This document shows, in pieces, positions 8,695-17,303 of a stretch of 41,837 nt of DNA. The notes below the pieces were generated by a model. The model did not search any database. It had not been told where the DNA came from and saw nothing but the letters and a program-made list of their open reading frames with translations. This DNA is from an uncultured Lentisphaeria bacterium. Lineage in GTDB: Bacteria; Verrucomicrobiota; Lentisphaeria; Victivallales; Victivallaceae. Both the position numbers and the translations under genes were made by a program. The stretch covers positions 1-41,837 of the forward strand of contig CAIPAT010000377.1 of assembly GCA_903863035.1 (NCBI GenBank), in the 5' to 3' direction. How positions within the stretch are numbered: position 1 is the first letter of the stretch; each line of letters starts with the position of its first letter.

Positions 8695-9011
8695 TTCAAT
8701 ATCGGGGACAGCTCGGAATGAAGCCGGGTTAAGGGTTGTTTTGAGATTGTTTCCGTCTTACGTCAGGCAATGTCTGACTTTGGCGTGTGGCGCAATCATA
8801 ATGCAAGAGCAATGACGTCATCCCAAGTCCGGGTCTTCGGCTTCGGTGTTTTCGATCGCCGGATGCGTGATAATATCATCTGTCCGGTTATATTTAAGTT
8901 CAAATTAAATGTTGTTTTGAGGCTGGTGTGAATGGCGCAAGGAGTGCTGTAGTTGTACAAGAATTCCGCTCCCTACTTTTCAGGTTGCGAACAGCGTCCG
9001 CCTTAAAAATT

Positions 9012-9061
9012 TGGTCATTTTCCTGCCTGCCTGGTCATAAAAAATTACTATTTTCCTGCCT
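9012..9061. repeat. Paired TGGTCAT / TTTTCCTGCCT motifs
   Basis: TGGTCAT occurs at 9012-9018 and 9032-9038, and TTTTCCTGCCT at 9018-9028 and 9051-9061. Multiple short direct repeats of this kind are seen at the ends of some insertion sequences, including IS21 types, so this could be a decayed element end. No matching opposite end was identified. Confidence 0.3.
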
Positions 9062-9153
9062 TTGCGGTAAATATATTTGATTTATTGATTATTATTAAGT
9101 ATAATATATGATTAAATGAATTACTGCCAAAAGGGTAAAATATTGGTGACATC

Positions 9154-10110
9154 ATGAGCTATCTGGAAATTAAATCCGGCATTAATGGAGATTATGTTTC
9201 TTTTGTAAAAAAGATCAGTCTGATGGGAGGGAATTTTTTAATCAAGCAGCATATCGGCAAAAAGCTGCCGACAATTTCAAAAGAAAAATACCTCATGGAC
9301 AATATAGAATCTTTAACTGAAATGGAGTTTTCTTTCAGAAAAAAATTCATCTCCGATATAATGGATAAAATCTCCTACAGTGAAGAGCTTCCTTTCGACA
9401 CGGAAAGAAAGTCCATAAAAATAAATAATCTTATGGAAGCCAAGGCTTGCCACGATATTATCTATTCTGAATTCGCCAAGGAATTTATTTTCAATTCAAA
9501 CAACATTGAAGGCTCAAAGATACCCAGGGAAAAGGTGCTTGAAATCATCGACAGGGGTGATACAAAATACAAAAACCGGAATGAGGTCAGGGAAGTGTTG
9601 AATTCCGTCAACGCTTTCGATTACATCCGTAAAGGGTTTAAGTTCAACATCCCTTCCGTCAAAAGACTCTATTACATACTGACAGACGGCCTGAGTATGG
9701 AGAACGGCGAAGCATATCCAAAAGGGTTCAAGCAAATCCCGAATATTATAGGCAACAGCCCGACTGCTGCGCCGGAATGTGTTGAGGATGAGTTAAATAA
9801 TCTGTTGAAATGGTACAGGAGCAGCTCCGGCAAAGTGCATCCGCTGATACTGGCTTTTGATTTTCATAAAAAATATGAGTACATCCATCCGTTTCTTGAC
9901 GGCAACGGCAGGACTGGAAGACTTATAATGAATAAAATATTGATCAGCGGAGGATATTTCCCTGTAATAGTATTCAATGAAAACAAACTTTCATACTTCA
10001 ACTCAATACAGAAAGCCCGGCAGGACAAGGGGAAAAAATATTACAAGTTCATGTTGTCCCAGGCGGACAAAACATACGATTTAATCCTGGACGCCCTGCA
10101 GAAATACTGA
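9154..10110 (+). CDS. Fic family protein, class II (AMPylase-type)
   Basis: Fic proteins usually transfer AMP from ATP to a Ser, Thr or Tyr of a target protein. The 318-residue protein has the complete catalytic motif HPFLDGNGRTGR at residues 245-256, including the essential His, the metal-binding Asp and both Arg. An inhibitory-helix motif SNNIEG at residues 115-120 fits the [S/T]xxxE[G/N] rule, and its position before the Fic core makes it class II, normally auto-inhibited. The start follows GGTGA. The stop codon directly touches a transposase remnant, and no antitoxin or partner gene is adjacent. The gene looks more A+T-rich than its neighbours. Targets cannot be predicted. Transfer from elsewhere is likely, given the surroundings. 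Confidence 0.9.
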   Translation: MSYLEIKSGINGDYVSFVKKISLMGGNFLIKQHIGKKLPTISKEKYLMDNIESLTEMEFSFRKKFISDIMDKISYSEELPFDTERKSIKINNLMEAKACHDIIYSEFAKEFIFNSNNIEGSKIPREKVLEIIDRGDTKYKNRNEVREVLNSVNAFDYIRKGFKFNIPSVKRLYYILTDGLSMENGEAYPKGFKQIPNIIGNSPTAAPECVEDELNNLLKWYRSSSGKVHPLILAFDFHKKYEYIHPFLDGNGRTGRLIMNKILISGGYFPVIVFNENKLSYFNSIQKARQDKGKKYYKFMLSQADKTYDLILDALQKY

Positions 10111-10112
10111 CC

Positions 10113-10505
10113 TGGGTCGAGGATGCCTTCAGGCTGCTGAAAAGCAACCTCGGACTGCGTCCGTTTTATCACTATACTGAAGACCGTCGCGACGGACATA
10201 TCTGGATTACCATCCTTGCTTATCACATCCTGCACTGGATTGAATATTCGCTCAGATTGTCAGGCTATGAAGTAAGCTGGCGAAAAGTCAGGCGGATACT
10301 GGCAACCCATTGTTACAGTACGCTCATCATTCCGTCCCGGGACGGTATGGTGAGACGTATCCGCAGACCGGGACGACCAGACGAAAAGCAAAGTTTGATT
10401 TATGATGTCCTGGGTATTAAACTGACCGGCCTGCCGATCCGCGCTAATGCCTCAGACGGAAGATGTGAAACGACTGTAGTGCCACCGTTACACTTAAGTC
10501 GTTGA
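10113..10505 (+). pseudogene. 3' remnant of an IS1634-type (IS4-like) DDE transposase
   Basis: This frame carries the C-terminal end of a transposase: WVEDAFRLLKSNLGLRPFY, then a Gly-His-hydrophobic helix (DGHIWITILAYHILHWIEY), then SWRKVRRILATHCYST. The E-x6-K spacing in VEDAFRLLK is the end of the Y-2-R-3-E-6-K signature, so the remnant starts close to the catalytic Glu, and both catalytic Asp residues and the N-terminal two thirds are missing. A start inside (10257, TTG) is only apparent. The frame opens immediately after the Fic stop codon, so the deletion or insertion junction lies at that point. It cannot be functional. Confidence 0.8.
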
Positions 10506-10549
10506 TTATAAACATGTCATTTTTTTGTCAGCGGAAGTTGGGTTAGAGC

Positions 10550-10610
10550 TTTTGTCAATCGGAATTGTTAAATCAGTCTCAAATATGGCGGTAAAATGAA
10601 TTTTTCAAAC
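10550..10610 (+). repeat. Right copy of 61-bp imperfect direct repeat
   Basis: This is the partner of 8571-8631, in the same orientation and of equal length without gaps. It lies 45 bp after the end of the transposase remnant. The pair delimits a segment of about 2 kb containing fic and the remnant. Confidence 0.6.
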
Positions 10611-10650
10611 CTCGCTGTTTTTTATATAATTTTATTATTCCTTCAGTTTG

Positions 10651-10723
10651 ATGGTATTTTTAATGGTATCTTTAAAAAAAAGGTCTTGACAAAATGCAAA
10701 ACGCATGGTATCTTTAATGGTAT
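10651..10723 (+). promoter_or_regulatory. Promoter with four ATGGTAT operator-like heptamers
   Basis: TTGACA (10686-10691) and TATCTT (10709-10714) are separated by exactly 17 bp, a strong sigma-70-type promoter. ATGGTAT occurs at 10651, 10663, 10705 and 10717: two pairs, each with 12-bp spacing, the pairs 54 bp apart. The second pair covers the -10 element and the expected transcription start. The spacer also holds ATGC-AAAAC-GCAT, a small palindrome. The layout suggests autoregulation by the regulator encoded just downstream. Confidence 0.7.
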
Positions 10724-10758
10724 GTTCCAATAAACTTCTTTCTAAATGGAGCTATTGT

Positions 10759-11799
10759 ATGCTAGCTGAAGCGACAGCAGAGCCTCTTTACGAGAAAGTA
10801 AAAAGACATCTGGTAAAATATATTGAGGAAAATAAACCGGCAGTACTGCCGCGCGAACAAGAACTGATGGAAACATTCAGGGTTTCGCGCAATACACTGA
10901 GGCGTTCGGTATTTGAATTAACGGAGGATGGAATTTTAAAGCCGATACAGGGGCGCGGAACGATGGTGGTAAAATATGCCGGCCTGGTCTCATGCGATAT
11001 TGGCGTCGTAATAACTGACAGCGTGAAGTTGACAGATCCGTGGATAGCCGGAGTCATGGAAAGCTTCAGGGACGCGGCATCAGCCGGCGGCTATCATTTA
11101 AGCCTGTTCATGTGTCACGATTATTCGCTTGCCCCGTCAACCAATTCCGTGTTCCGTTATTTAGCCTCATCTAACCGGCTTTCTGGCCTGTTGCTGCTAT
11201 CAGCGCTTAATGAGGAGGAAATGCAAGGTCTTCGGAAGCATAATATTCCGATAGTGACTTCTGATTTTTGTTATGTGAACACTCCATTGCCATTTGTAGG
11301 TTTCGACTTAAAATATGCCATAGACACTGTCCTTGAACGTTGTTTTCAGAGAAATATAAAGCGGATTGCATATGTTTCTTATAGGATGCAGCCCAGAACG
11401 GACGTTCCGTGTATAGGAAGAACAGACATTTTCATTGAAGGCATCATGAAGTTCGCTGAAAAATATAAGTTCCCGCAATACCCCATTCCAATTGACAGCT
11501 TGATTGAAGAACAGCTTTGCAAACTGTATGAGATGGAGCCGGAAAAGCGTCCTGAACTGCTTGTTGTCGGCAGCTTAAAAGAAAGAGAAAGCGTGAATGC
11601 TTTTTTAATGGAGCACGGGAGCTGGAATCCGATACTGATTAATACATATATGGCAGGCGAAAAAATTTCCGGTTATGGGATAGTTTATAATCCGAAGCTG
11701 CTGGGAGTGAATGCGTTCAAACTGTTAAAAGAAAATTCAAGAGACGACATGACAGAACAGGTGCTGTTAGTAAAACCTGAACTGTTCCTGGATTTTTAA
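10759..11799 (+). CDS. GntR-type transcriptional regulator with LacI-like sensor domain
   Basis: The 346-residue protein begins with a winged helix (EPLYEKVKRHLVKYIEEN through LPREQELMETFRVSRNTLRRSVFELTEDGIL to GRGTMVV), typical of GntR DNA-binding domains. The rest (from about residue 75) resembles the periplasmic-binding-protein fold of LacI/GalR effectors: DIGVVITDSV, SGLLLLSALNEEE, IPIVTSDF, RCFQRNIKRIAYVSY. Such proteins usually respond to a sugar. I start at the ATG preceded by GGAG at 10748; an in-frame ATG at 10705 lies within the promoter and is rejected. The gene precedes a pseudopilin and two GH18 genes, so it probably controls their expression as well as its own. Confidence 0.85.
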   Translation: MLAEATAEPLYEKVKRHLVKYIEENKPAVLPREQELMETFRVSRNTLRRSVFELTEDGILKPIQGRGTMVVKYAGLVSCDIGVVITDSVKLTDPWIAGVMESFRDAASAGGYHLSLFMCHDYSLAPSTNSVFRYLASSNRLSGLLLLSALNEEEMQGLRKHNIPIVTSDFCYVNTPLPFVGFDLKYAIDTVLERCFQRNIKRIAYVSYRMQPRTDVPCIGRTDIFIEGIMKFAEKYKFPQYPIPIDSLIEEQLCKLYEMEPEKRPELLVVGSLKERESVNAFLMEHGSWNPILINTYMAGEKISGYGIVYNPKLLGVNAFKLLKENSRDDMTEQVLLVKPELFLDF

Positions 11800-11869
11800 T
11801 TATAATGAAAAGAAGTTTGTTTTAACAGCTTAATGCAAAGCATAAACCACAAATTGAAGGAAATGAAAA

Positions 11870-12604
11870 ATGAAAAAGTTCGAGTGTAAAACGAATCAGC
11901 AATTAACAGAGGGATTAAAGATGAAAAAAACAAAATTCACACTTATCGAACTCCTGGTTGTGATCGCTATCATCGCAATTATTGCGTCAATGCTGCTGCC
12001 TGCATTGAATAAGGCCAGAATGAAAGCGCAGGAAGCAACTTGCAAAAACAATCTGAAAAACTTGGGTTCCGCAATCATCATCTATACTAATGATAATGCG
12101 GACTGGATGCCGCTGGACAGATATCCTCACAGCAACTGGCGACTTACGAACGTTTATTGGATGTCCAGCCTATATCCCTATGTAACTAAAGGGCAGCAAT
12201 GGTTAAACAGCAATACCGCGCCAATATTTACTTGCAAATCAAATGAGAATGAAAGATATGATGCGGCAACTCCGTACCTGTTTTCGAATTATATGTACTC
12301 AAATCGCATCGGCTGGTTTTCCGGAACTCCGCCAGTTCCTTATAGTGCGGACACTAAACCCAAGAAAATTAACAAATGTAAAAAAACTTCTGAATGTGCA
12401 GTAATCGCGGACGGCAAAGCTAAAACGTTAGCCAAAGGTGATTACGATTCTTTTCTGGATATGGATTACAGGCATTCGTCACAAGTAAATATGCTCTTTG
12501 CTGACGGGCATGTTTCAAAATGCAAAAGCATCGAAGCAAATATTTATGCCAGAAACACAGGGAATCGAGATATCTCCGGGAATACGATAAATATCTGGCA
12601 ATAA
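11870..12604 (+). CDS. Pseudopilin-like protein with H-x9-DG domain
   Basis: A type II secretion/type IV pilin-type leader is present: [18 protein letters not shown] with the Glu at position +5 of the mature protein and a hydrophobic N-terminal helix. The usual Gly before the cleavage site is replaced by Lys. The globular part carries [22 protein letters not shown] and ends with a C-terminal signature H-x9-DG in [18 protein letters not shown]. Two starts are possible: 11870, giving a long 22-residue leader, or ATG 11921 preceded by GAGGG, giving a five-residue leader. It lies between a sugar-type regulator and GH18 genes, as a second pseudopilin does near 27.4 kb. Its role beyond a likely membrane or secreted filament subunit is unknown. 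Confidence 0.85.
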   Translation: MKKFECKTNQQLTEGLKMKKTKFTLIELLVVIAIIAIIASMLLPALNKARMKAQEATCKNNLKNLGSAIIIYTNDNADWMPLDRYPHSNWRLTNVYWMSSLYPYVTKGQQWLNSNTAPIFTCKSNENERYDAATPYLFSNYMYSNRIGWFSGTPPVPYSADTKPKKINKCKKTSECAVIADGKAKTLAKGDYDSFLDMDYRHSSQVNMLFADGHVSKCKSIEANIYARNTGNRDISGNTINIWQ

Positions 12605-12650
12605 ACTAATCAGCACAAGATAAAAATAAAGAAAAACTATAGAGGCAATC

Positions 12651-13952
12651 ATGTTTAATGAATTGGTAAAAATATCAGCAGCGCTTGCGTTGAGTACTGG
12701 CATAAGTTTCTTAAGCAGCGTTGCCGATGACGCTCCAACTTCCAGGAGTGGCAATTCGCCCGGCGGGTTAAACCTTTGGAATACCGGATATTATAATCAG
12801 TTGGATGCGCTGAACAATAAAAAGATGCCAGTATCCGCTATTCCGTGGTCAAAATATACCCATGTAATTCATGCTAATATTCTGCCGAAAATTAATGCCG
12901 ATGGCGCTCCCGGCATTGATTCTTCGACTTACCAGATTGACGCCAATGCGGCAGAGTTTACAAACGAGGCGCATCAGGCCGGAGTTAAAGCGCTTGTTGC
13001 GCTGATTATATGTACGAATCAGGTGGCCGCAATGGACAACAACACATCTCCGGCCAATATTGACGCATTCGTAAAACAACTTGCTCAATTCATTAAAAGT
13101 AAAGAATACGACGGCATTGACATTGACTGGGAAGAGGGACTGGCTGTTGACAGGGTCGTCAATTTTGTGACAATGCTTCGCGATGCCCTGCCCGCCCCCC
13201 AGTACGCTATCACCTTTGCCGCAAGCTTGAAGTCTGCGAAATATATAAATAGCGTGGTTGATAAATTGGACCAGATCAATCTCATGTGCTATGACTGGAG
13301 CGGACAGGATTATGCGGGACAAGAAATAAACCGGCTTGGATTCAATTCCGCGCTCCTCTCAGGGCAAGGAATGAGACTGGGCGACTATGCCAATCTCAGG
13401 TCAATAGAAGAAGAAGTCTATTGGGTTAGTGTCAGAAGAGGCATACCGAAAAACAAACTTGGCATACTGATGCCATTTTATGGCTTCATCGTGAAAGCGC
13501 CGCGAAAAGACAGTGACCGCGGCGTTACCGGGCCGGAGCAGTTAACCCGTTCGCCAGTTCGCATGTGGCTTGACAAATCGAAAATATTGAACTATACCTA
13601 CTGGGCGGCGCTGCAAAAGTCAGAATACTGGACTAAAGGCAAAAAAATATGGGATGAAGGACGCAAAACTCCATACATCGCCTATACGGGGGAGAATGCT
13701 GCTCAGGACGCATACGTCACCTATACCAACCCGCGCCAGATCATGGAGGCTGTCAAATGGGCAAAAGCAAACGGCATTGGAGGAATGGGATGTTATGCAT
13801 TGGAGGAAGAGTATTTGCCGGAGCGCAACGGCGAAGATCGTTATCAACTCTCAACCGCACTCTATAAATCCATTATTTCAAACACTGCACAATTAGACGC
13901 AATGATAGCTTCCGAAACAAAATCTGAATCTGACAGGAATACTGCGAAATAA
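12651..13952 (+). CDS. Secreted glycoside hydrolase family 18 protein
   Basis: The 433-residue enzyme has an N-terminal signal peptide (LVKISAALALSTGISFLSSVA) and a single GH18 barrel. The family catalytic motif DxxDxDxE is intact as D154-G-I-D157-I-D159-W-E161, where E161 is the acid. VDKLDQINLMCYDWSG and GILMPFYGFI are further GH18 landmarks. GH18 enzymes act on GlcNAc-containing glycans (chitin or the chitobiose core of N-glycans) by substrate-assisted catalysis; which of these applies here is not visible. GAGG precedes the start. It lies 46 bp after the pseudopilin and is a paralogue of the next gene, without binding domains. Confidence 0.9.
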   Translation: MFNELVKISAALALSTGISFLSSVADDAPTSRSGNSPGGLNLWNTGYYNQLDALNNKKMPVSAIPWSKYTHVIHANILPKINADGAPGIDSSTYQIDANAAEFTNEAHQAGVKALVALIICTNQVAAMDNNTSPANIDAFVKQLAQFIKSKEYDGIDIDWEEGLAVDRVVNFVTMLRDALPAPQYAITFAASLKSAKYINSVVDKLDQINLMCYDWSGQDYAGQEINRLGFNSALLSGQGMRLGDYANLRSIEEEVYWVSVRRGIPKNKLGILMPFYGFIVKAPRKDSDRGVTGPEQLTRSPVRMWLDKSKILNYTYWAALQKSEYWTKGKKIWDEGRKTPYIAYTGENAAQDAYVTYTNPRQIMEAVKWAKANGIGGMGCYALEEEYLPERNGEDRYQLSTALYKSIISNTAQLDAMIASETKSESDRNTAK

Positions 13953-14385
13953 AGTCGAGAAAGACAATACGAAGAGATCAGCCTAATCAGTTTTTAGGTT
14001 AAATTTCTCAGGCCACTGAGTTGCAGCAAAAAAAGCATACGAAGTTATAGAATGCCGTAAAATACGAACAGGGCGGTATGTATATAAGTTTCTGAATTTT
14101 TGCAATTTTTTCGGCAAAAAATTGCAGCGGCGTGTCAAAAAGAGCTTGATAAGCAAAGCGCAAAGTTATTAACAAGCAAAAGCCAATAGTTTTGAAATTT
14201 GCTCAGTTATGTGAATCTTGACACTTCGGGAATGAAATTCCGGCATTAACCGGGTGTGCGATAAAACGCTTTCCTCTCTAGAAATAAATGAAAAAAGCAG
14301 AGAGTATTTATCGGATAATTTACAGCAAACGTCTTCAATATTTCATCATGCCCCAAATAGAAAAAATCTAAAAGGAGAAATTGTT
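13953..14385. other. Intergenic stretch between the two GH18 genes
   Basis: No gene is seen. The stretch includes a long A/T hairpin at 14101-14126 and is otherwise unremarkable. An open frame that could start at 14254 is only an upstream extension of the second GH18 gene. Confidence 0.6.
14101..14126. terminator. 11-bp A/T-rich hairpin after first GH18 gene
   Basis: TGCAATTTTTT-CGGC-AAAAAATTGCA is a perfect 11-bp stem with a 4-nt loop, located 149 bp beyond the first GH18 stop. Its T-runs lie inside the stem, so it may terminate weakly or act as an RNA-stability element. The second GH18 gene may therefore be expressed separately. Confidence 0.45.
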
Positions 14386-16764
14386 ATGCCAAAATATAAT
14401 AAAGTAATTGTGCTTCTTTTAGTAATTCTAAGTTATGTGTTTCCTTGCTTAACCATGGAAGCTACCCAGAAATGGCGAACCGCTTATTATTTTAATCCGG
14501 CCCTCACAATATTTCCGCTTAATTCCGTTCCCTGGAATAAATACACGCACGTTACTCAATTCTGCATAAAGCCCACTTTCAGCAATGGAACACCCGGAAT
14601 TGATACTTCTTCCTATGCTATAAACAATAATAAAACCGCATTTGTAAATGCAGCGCACAATAATGGAGTTAAGGCATTAATAACTTTAGGCAGCACAGAA
14701 GCAGGCGTAATGGAAACTAATACCACCAGTACTTATGTTGACAGTTTTATCTCAATATTGGCCAATTTTGTTAACAGCAACAACTATGATGGCATTGATA
14801 TTGATTGGGAAAACTGCAGTTCATATAATATTTTTCAAACACAATTTCCTGGGTTCATCACCAAATTGCGAAACGCCATGCCGACAAAAATTATCACTAT
14901 CGCAGGGGTGCTCCCGTTGAGAAATGTCTATGCGACCATATACGAAAAAGTCGATCAGATCAATTTCATGTGTTATGACAATGATAATGGTTATTATAGC
15001 GGAAATCCGTCAACTCGAACATGGTTTAACAGTTGCGTCCGCAAGGGGCCCGATAAGACTTTCGGGAACTACGGCAACAATCAATCTCAGGAAGAACATC
15101 TTTGGTATGCAATAAACAGCGCAGCCATCCCGGCTGGCAAAATCGGCCTCGGAGTACCTTTTTACGGGCGAATAAAACAAGGTTTGAGAAAAAACAGTTC
15201 CGATGGAGTCACCGGACCGGAACAGGAATATGCGTCAGGGAATGCCGACACCAATCCAAGGACACCAATCAACTATAATGCGCTTCTTAATTCCATCTAC
15301 TGGACTGACGGCATTAAAATGTGGTACAATGACCACAAAGCTCCTTACCTATCCTATAACGTCAGCGGTTCCGCAAATGATGCATTTGTAACTTATCCCA
15401 ATCAGCAGCAGATGGAGGAATCTGTTATGCTGATGTATGAAAAAAGTCTGGGCGGCATTATGGTTTGGGCTCTGGACGCTGAATATATTGTCAGCCAAAG
15501 CGGCGATAACCGTTATCCGTTGAGTACCGCAATATATAACAGCATGGGGGCTCTGGATACTGGCATAAATGTCGCCTATGGCAAGCCGGCAACTCAAAGT
15601 TCAACTTATTCCACCGCCGTTGCAGGCCGCGCCGTTGATGGCAATACGGATGGAAATTACTACAATAACTCGGTGACGCATACCGGTCTTGGCGGAACAA
15701 ACGCATGGTGGGAAGTTGATCTGCAAGGAACATTCAACATAAACCAAATTAGAATCTGGAACCGCACTGATTCCGCGCCGGAAAGATTGAGCAACTTCTA
15801 TGTTTATATTCTGGATGAGTCCCGCAATGTAGTCTGGTCGCATCTTGAAGCGCCGTATCCCACTCCGTCGGTTACGCTGGTTCCCGGAGGGGAATACGGA
15901 AGATATGTGAGAATTTCCGGGCCGAATATCCTGAGCCTGTCGGAAGTTCAGGCTTATCCGAAATTGAATAATATTGCCATGGGTAAAACGGCGACTCAAG
16001 GTTCAACCCATCTCGCCGCCACTGCGGACCTCGCCGTTGACGGTAATACGGATGGAAATTACTGGAACGGCTCAGTAACATGCACCAGCATGAGCAACGC
16101 ATGGTGGGAAGTTGATCTGCAAGAAACATTCAACATAAACCAGATTAACATCTGGAACCGGACTGATTGTGACATAAACAGATTGAGCAACTTCTATGTT
16201 TATATTCTGGATGAGTCCCGCAATGTAGTCTGGTCGCATCTTGAAGCGCCGTATCCCACTCCGTCGGTTATGCTTACGCCCGGAGGAGATTACGGACGGT
16301 ATGTGAAAATTTCCTGTCCGAACATCCTGACTCTGGCGGAAGTTCAGGTTTATCCGAAATTGAATAATATTGCCATGGGTAAAACGGCGACTCAAAGCTC
16401 AACTTACTCCAATGCAACGGCGAGCCGCGCCGTTGATGGCAATACGGATGGAAATTTCTACAATAACTCGGTAACGCATACTAGTTTAACGGATTCAGCG
16501 CCATGGTGGCAAGTTGATTTAGGCAACAACTATAACATCGGACAGATTAAAATCTGGAACCGGACGGATTCAGCGCCGGAAAGATTAAGCAACTATTTTG
16601 TTTATATCCTTGATGGAAACGGCGCGCTTGTTTGGTTTAATTTTCAAACAAATTCTCCTACTTCATCAACAACTTTAACTCCAGGAGGTATTAATGGCAG
16701 ATATGTGAATATTTCCGGCCCGAATATTCTTAGTCTTGCAGAGGTTAAAGTAATTGAGTATTGA
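14386..16764 (+). CDS. Secreted GH18 protein with three F5/8C-type binding repeats
   Basis: I start at ATG 14386, preceded by AAAGGAG; the frame runs further upstream but the signal peptide (VIVLLLVILSYVFPCLT) begins here. The 792-residue protein has a GH18 barrel to about residue 390 with D135-x-x-D138-x-D140-x-E142 intact. Three repeats of about 132 residues follow (about 394-525, 526-657, 658-792), each with ATQxST, AVDGNTDGN, WWEVDL, IWNRTD and GRYVxISGPN blocks of the F5/8 type C, fucolectin-like fold. Such domains commonly bind galactose or fucose. Parts of repeats 1 and 2 are identical in DNA. The design suggests attack on complex glycans, for example host or algal glycoproteins, rather than plain chitin; that is inference. 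Confidence 0.9.
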   Translation: MPKYNKVIVLLLVILSYVFPCLTMEATQKWRTAYYFNPALTIFPLNSVPWNKYTHVTQFCIKPTFSNGTPGIDTSSYAINNNKTAFVNAAHNNGVKALITLGSTEAGVMETNTTSTYVDSFISILANFVNSNNYDGIDIDWENCSSYNIFQTQFPGFITKLRNAMPTKIITIAGVLPLRNVYATIYEKVDQINFMCYDNDNGYYSGNPSTRTWFNSCVRKGPDKTFGNYGNNQSQEEHLWYAINSAAIPAGKIGLGVPFYGRIKQGLRKNSSDGVTGPEQEYASGNADTNPRTPINYNALLNSIYWTDGIKMWYNDHKAPYLSYNVSGSANDAFVTYPNQQQMEESVMLMYEKSLGGIMVWALDAEYIVSQSGDNRYPLSTAIYNSMGALDTGINVAYGKPATQSSTYSTAVAGRAVDGNTDGNYYNNSVTHTGLGGTNAWWEVDLQGTFNINQIRIWNRTDSAPERLSNFYVYILDESRNVVWSHLEAPYPTPSVTLVPGGEYGRYVRISGPNILSLSEVQAYPKLNNIAMGKTATQGSTHLAATADLAVDGNTDGNYWNGSVTCTSMSNAWWEVDLQETFNINQINIWNRTDCDINRLSNFYVYILDESRNVVWSHLEAPYPTPSVMLTPGGDYGRYVKISCPNILTLAEVQVYPKLNNIAMGKTATQSSTYSNATASRAVDGNTDGNFYNNSVTHTSLTDSAPWWQVDLGNNYNIGQIKIWNRTDSAPERLSNYFVYILDGNGALVWFNFQTNSPTSSTTLTPGGINGRYVNISGPNILSLAEVKVIEY
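15784..16270 (+). repeat. 91-bp exact repeat within F5/8C domains
   Basis: 15784-15874 and 16180-16270 are identical over 91 bases and lie exactly 396 bp (132 codons) apart. A shorter block around 15955-15999 and 16351-16395 is also repeated at the same spacing. This shows recent duplication or gene conversion among the binding modules. Confidence 0.9.
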
Positions 16765-17303
16765 TTAGTGAGGTGCGCCGACTGAAAATGTCCCACCGAA
16801 TATCGAACGAATATTGAGGGGTTATACTATACATTGATATACTATACGGGGTCTGTATAGAATGCCGCGAAGTTAAGACTTATTTTGAGCTTGCTTTATG
16901 TATTTTCTAATATCTTTTATTAAAGAGTCGGAACGCCGGTCTGAAGCGGTTGGTAAATTTATCAAGAAAGATTTCTAGCATTGTAACAACTGGAGTTAGT
17001 CGAAAAAGCGGCAATAATGAGCTCAAGAATTCTTAACTTAGCGCCATTCTGGTCTGCCCATTTATTTATCTTTTTTGTGAGTAAATTCATTAATTTACTT
17101 CTATTTACGCTTCTTATTTTGATATTTTCAGTCGCGGGATTTTAAAATAAGGGTCTATCCAGCCTTTTCCGATGAAACACTGGTCATTAATTTACGGTAA
17201 AGAGGAATATCGGGGGCAAGCATGATTTTCCGTGTTTTCGTTGCTTGAATATCGAATATCTAGAACAATATGTCGCATCGCCGGAGCTTAAATTTATTCA
17301 ATG
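16765..17303. other. Gene-free stretch between GH18 gene and gpsA
   Basis: About 540 bases without a supportable gene. The decamer TATACTATAC is repeated at 16823-16832 and 16838-16847. The A+T-rich remainder shows no promoter or RNA fold that I can defend. Confidence 0.5.

Larger units (their letters stand above)
8390..9153. other. Long gene-poor stretch with repeat and element debris
   Basis: There is no convincing gene in about 760 bases. It contains a GC-rich hairpin with a T-run (8538-8558), the left copy of a 61-bp direct repeat (8571-8631), a run of near-identical GATGRACAG units (8668-8694) and a pair of TGGTCAT and TTTTCCTGCCT motifs (9012-9061). The density of degenerate repeats suggests a site that has received and lost mobile DNA, upstream of the Fic gene. 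Confidence 0.6.

Noticed and set aside
8567..8815. 82-codon rightward open frame
   Set aside because: It runs over the left 61-bp repeat and the GATGRACAG tract, has no ribosome-binding site and no recognisable domain; most likely chance.
8825..8916. Short leftward frame with a natural-looking peptide (HPAIENTEAEDPDLG)
   Set aside because: Only about 28 codons between stops, no start codon and no family match. It could be a relic of a coding tail but is not supportable.
10705..10758. Upstream extension of the GntR/LacI-type regulator to ATG 10705
   Set aside because: That ATG overlaps the -10 element and the operator repeats; ATG 10759 with GGAG is the better start.
14254..14385. 44-residue extension of the second GH18 protein
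   Set aside because: It lacks a ribosome-binding site, and the signal peptide begins at the ATG 14386 with AAAGGAG.
15601..16395. Leftward open frames opposite the F5/8C repeats
   Set aside because: They repeat only because the sense-strand domains are repeated; no start signals or domains.
17100..17240. Possible leftward peptide (about 30 codons) in the gpsA-GH18 gap
   Set aside because: Short, no ribosome-binding site, no family match; treated as non-coding.
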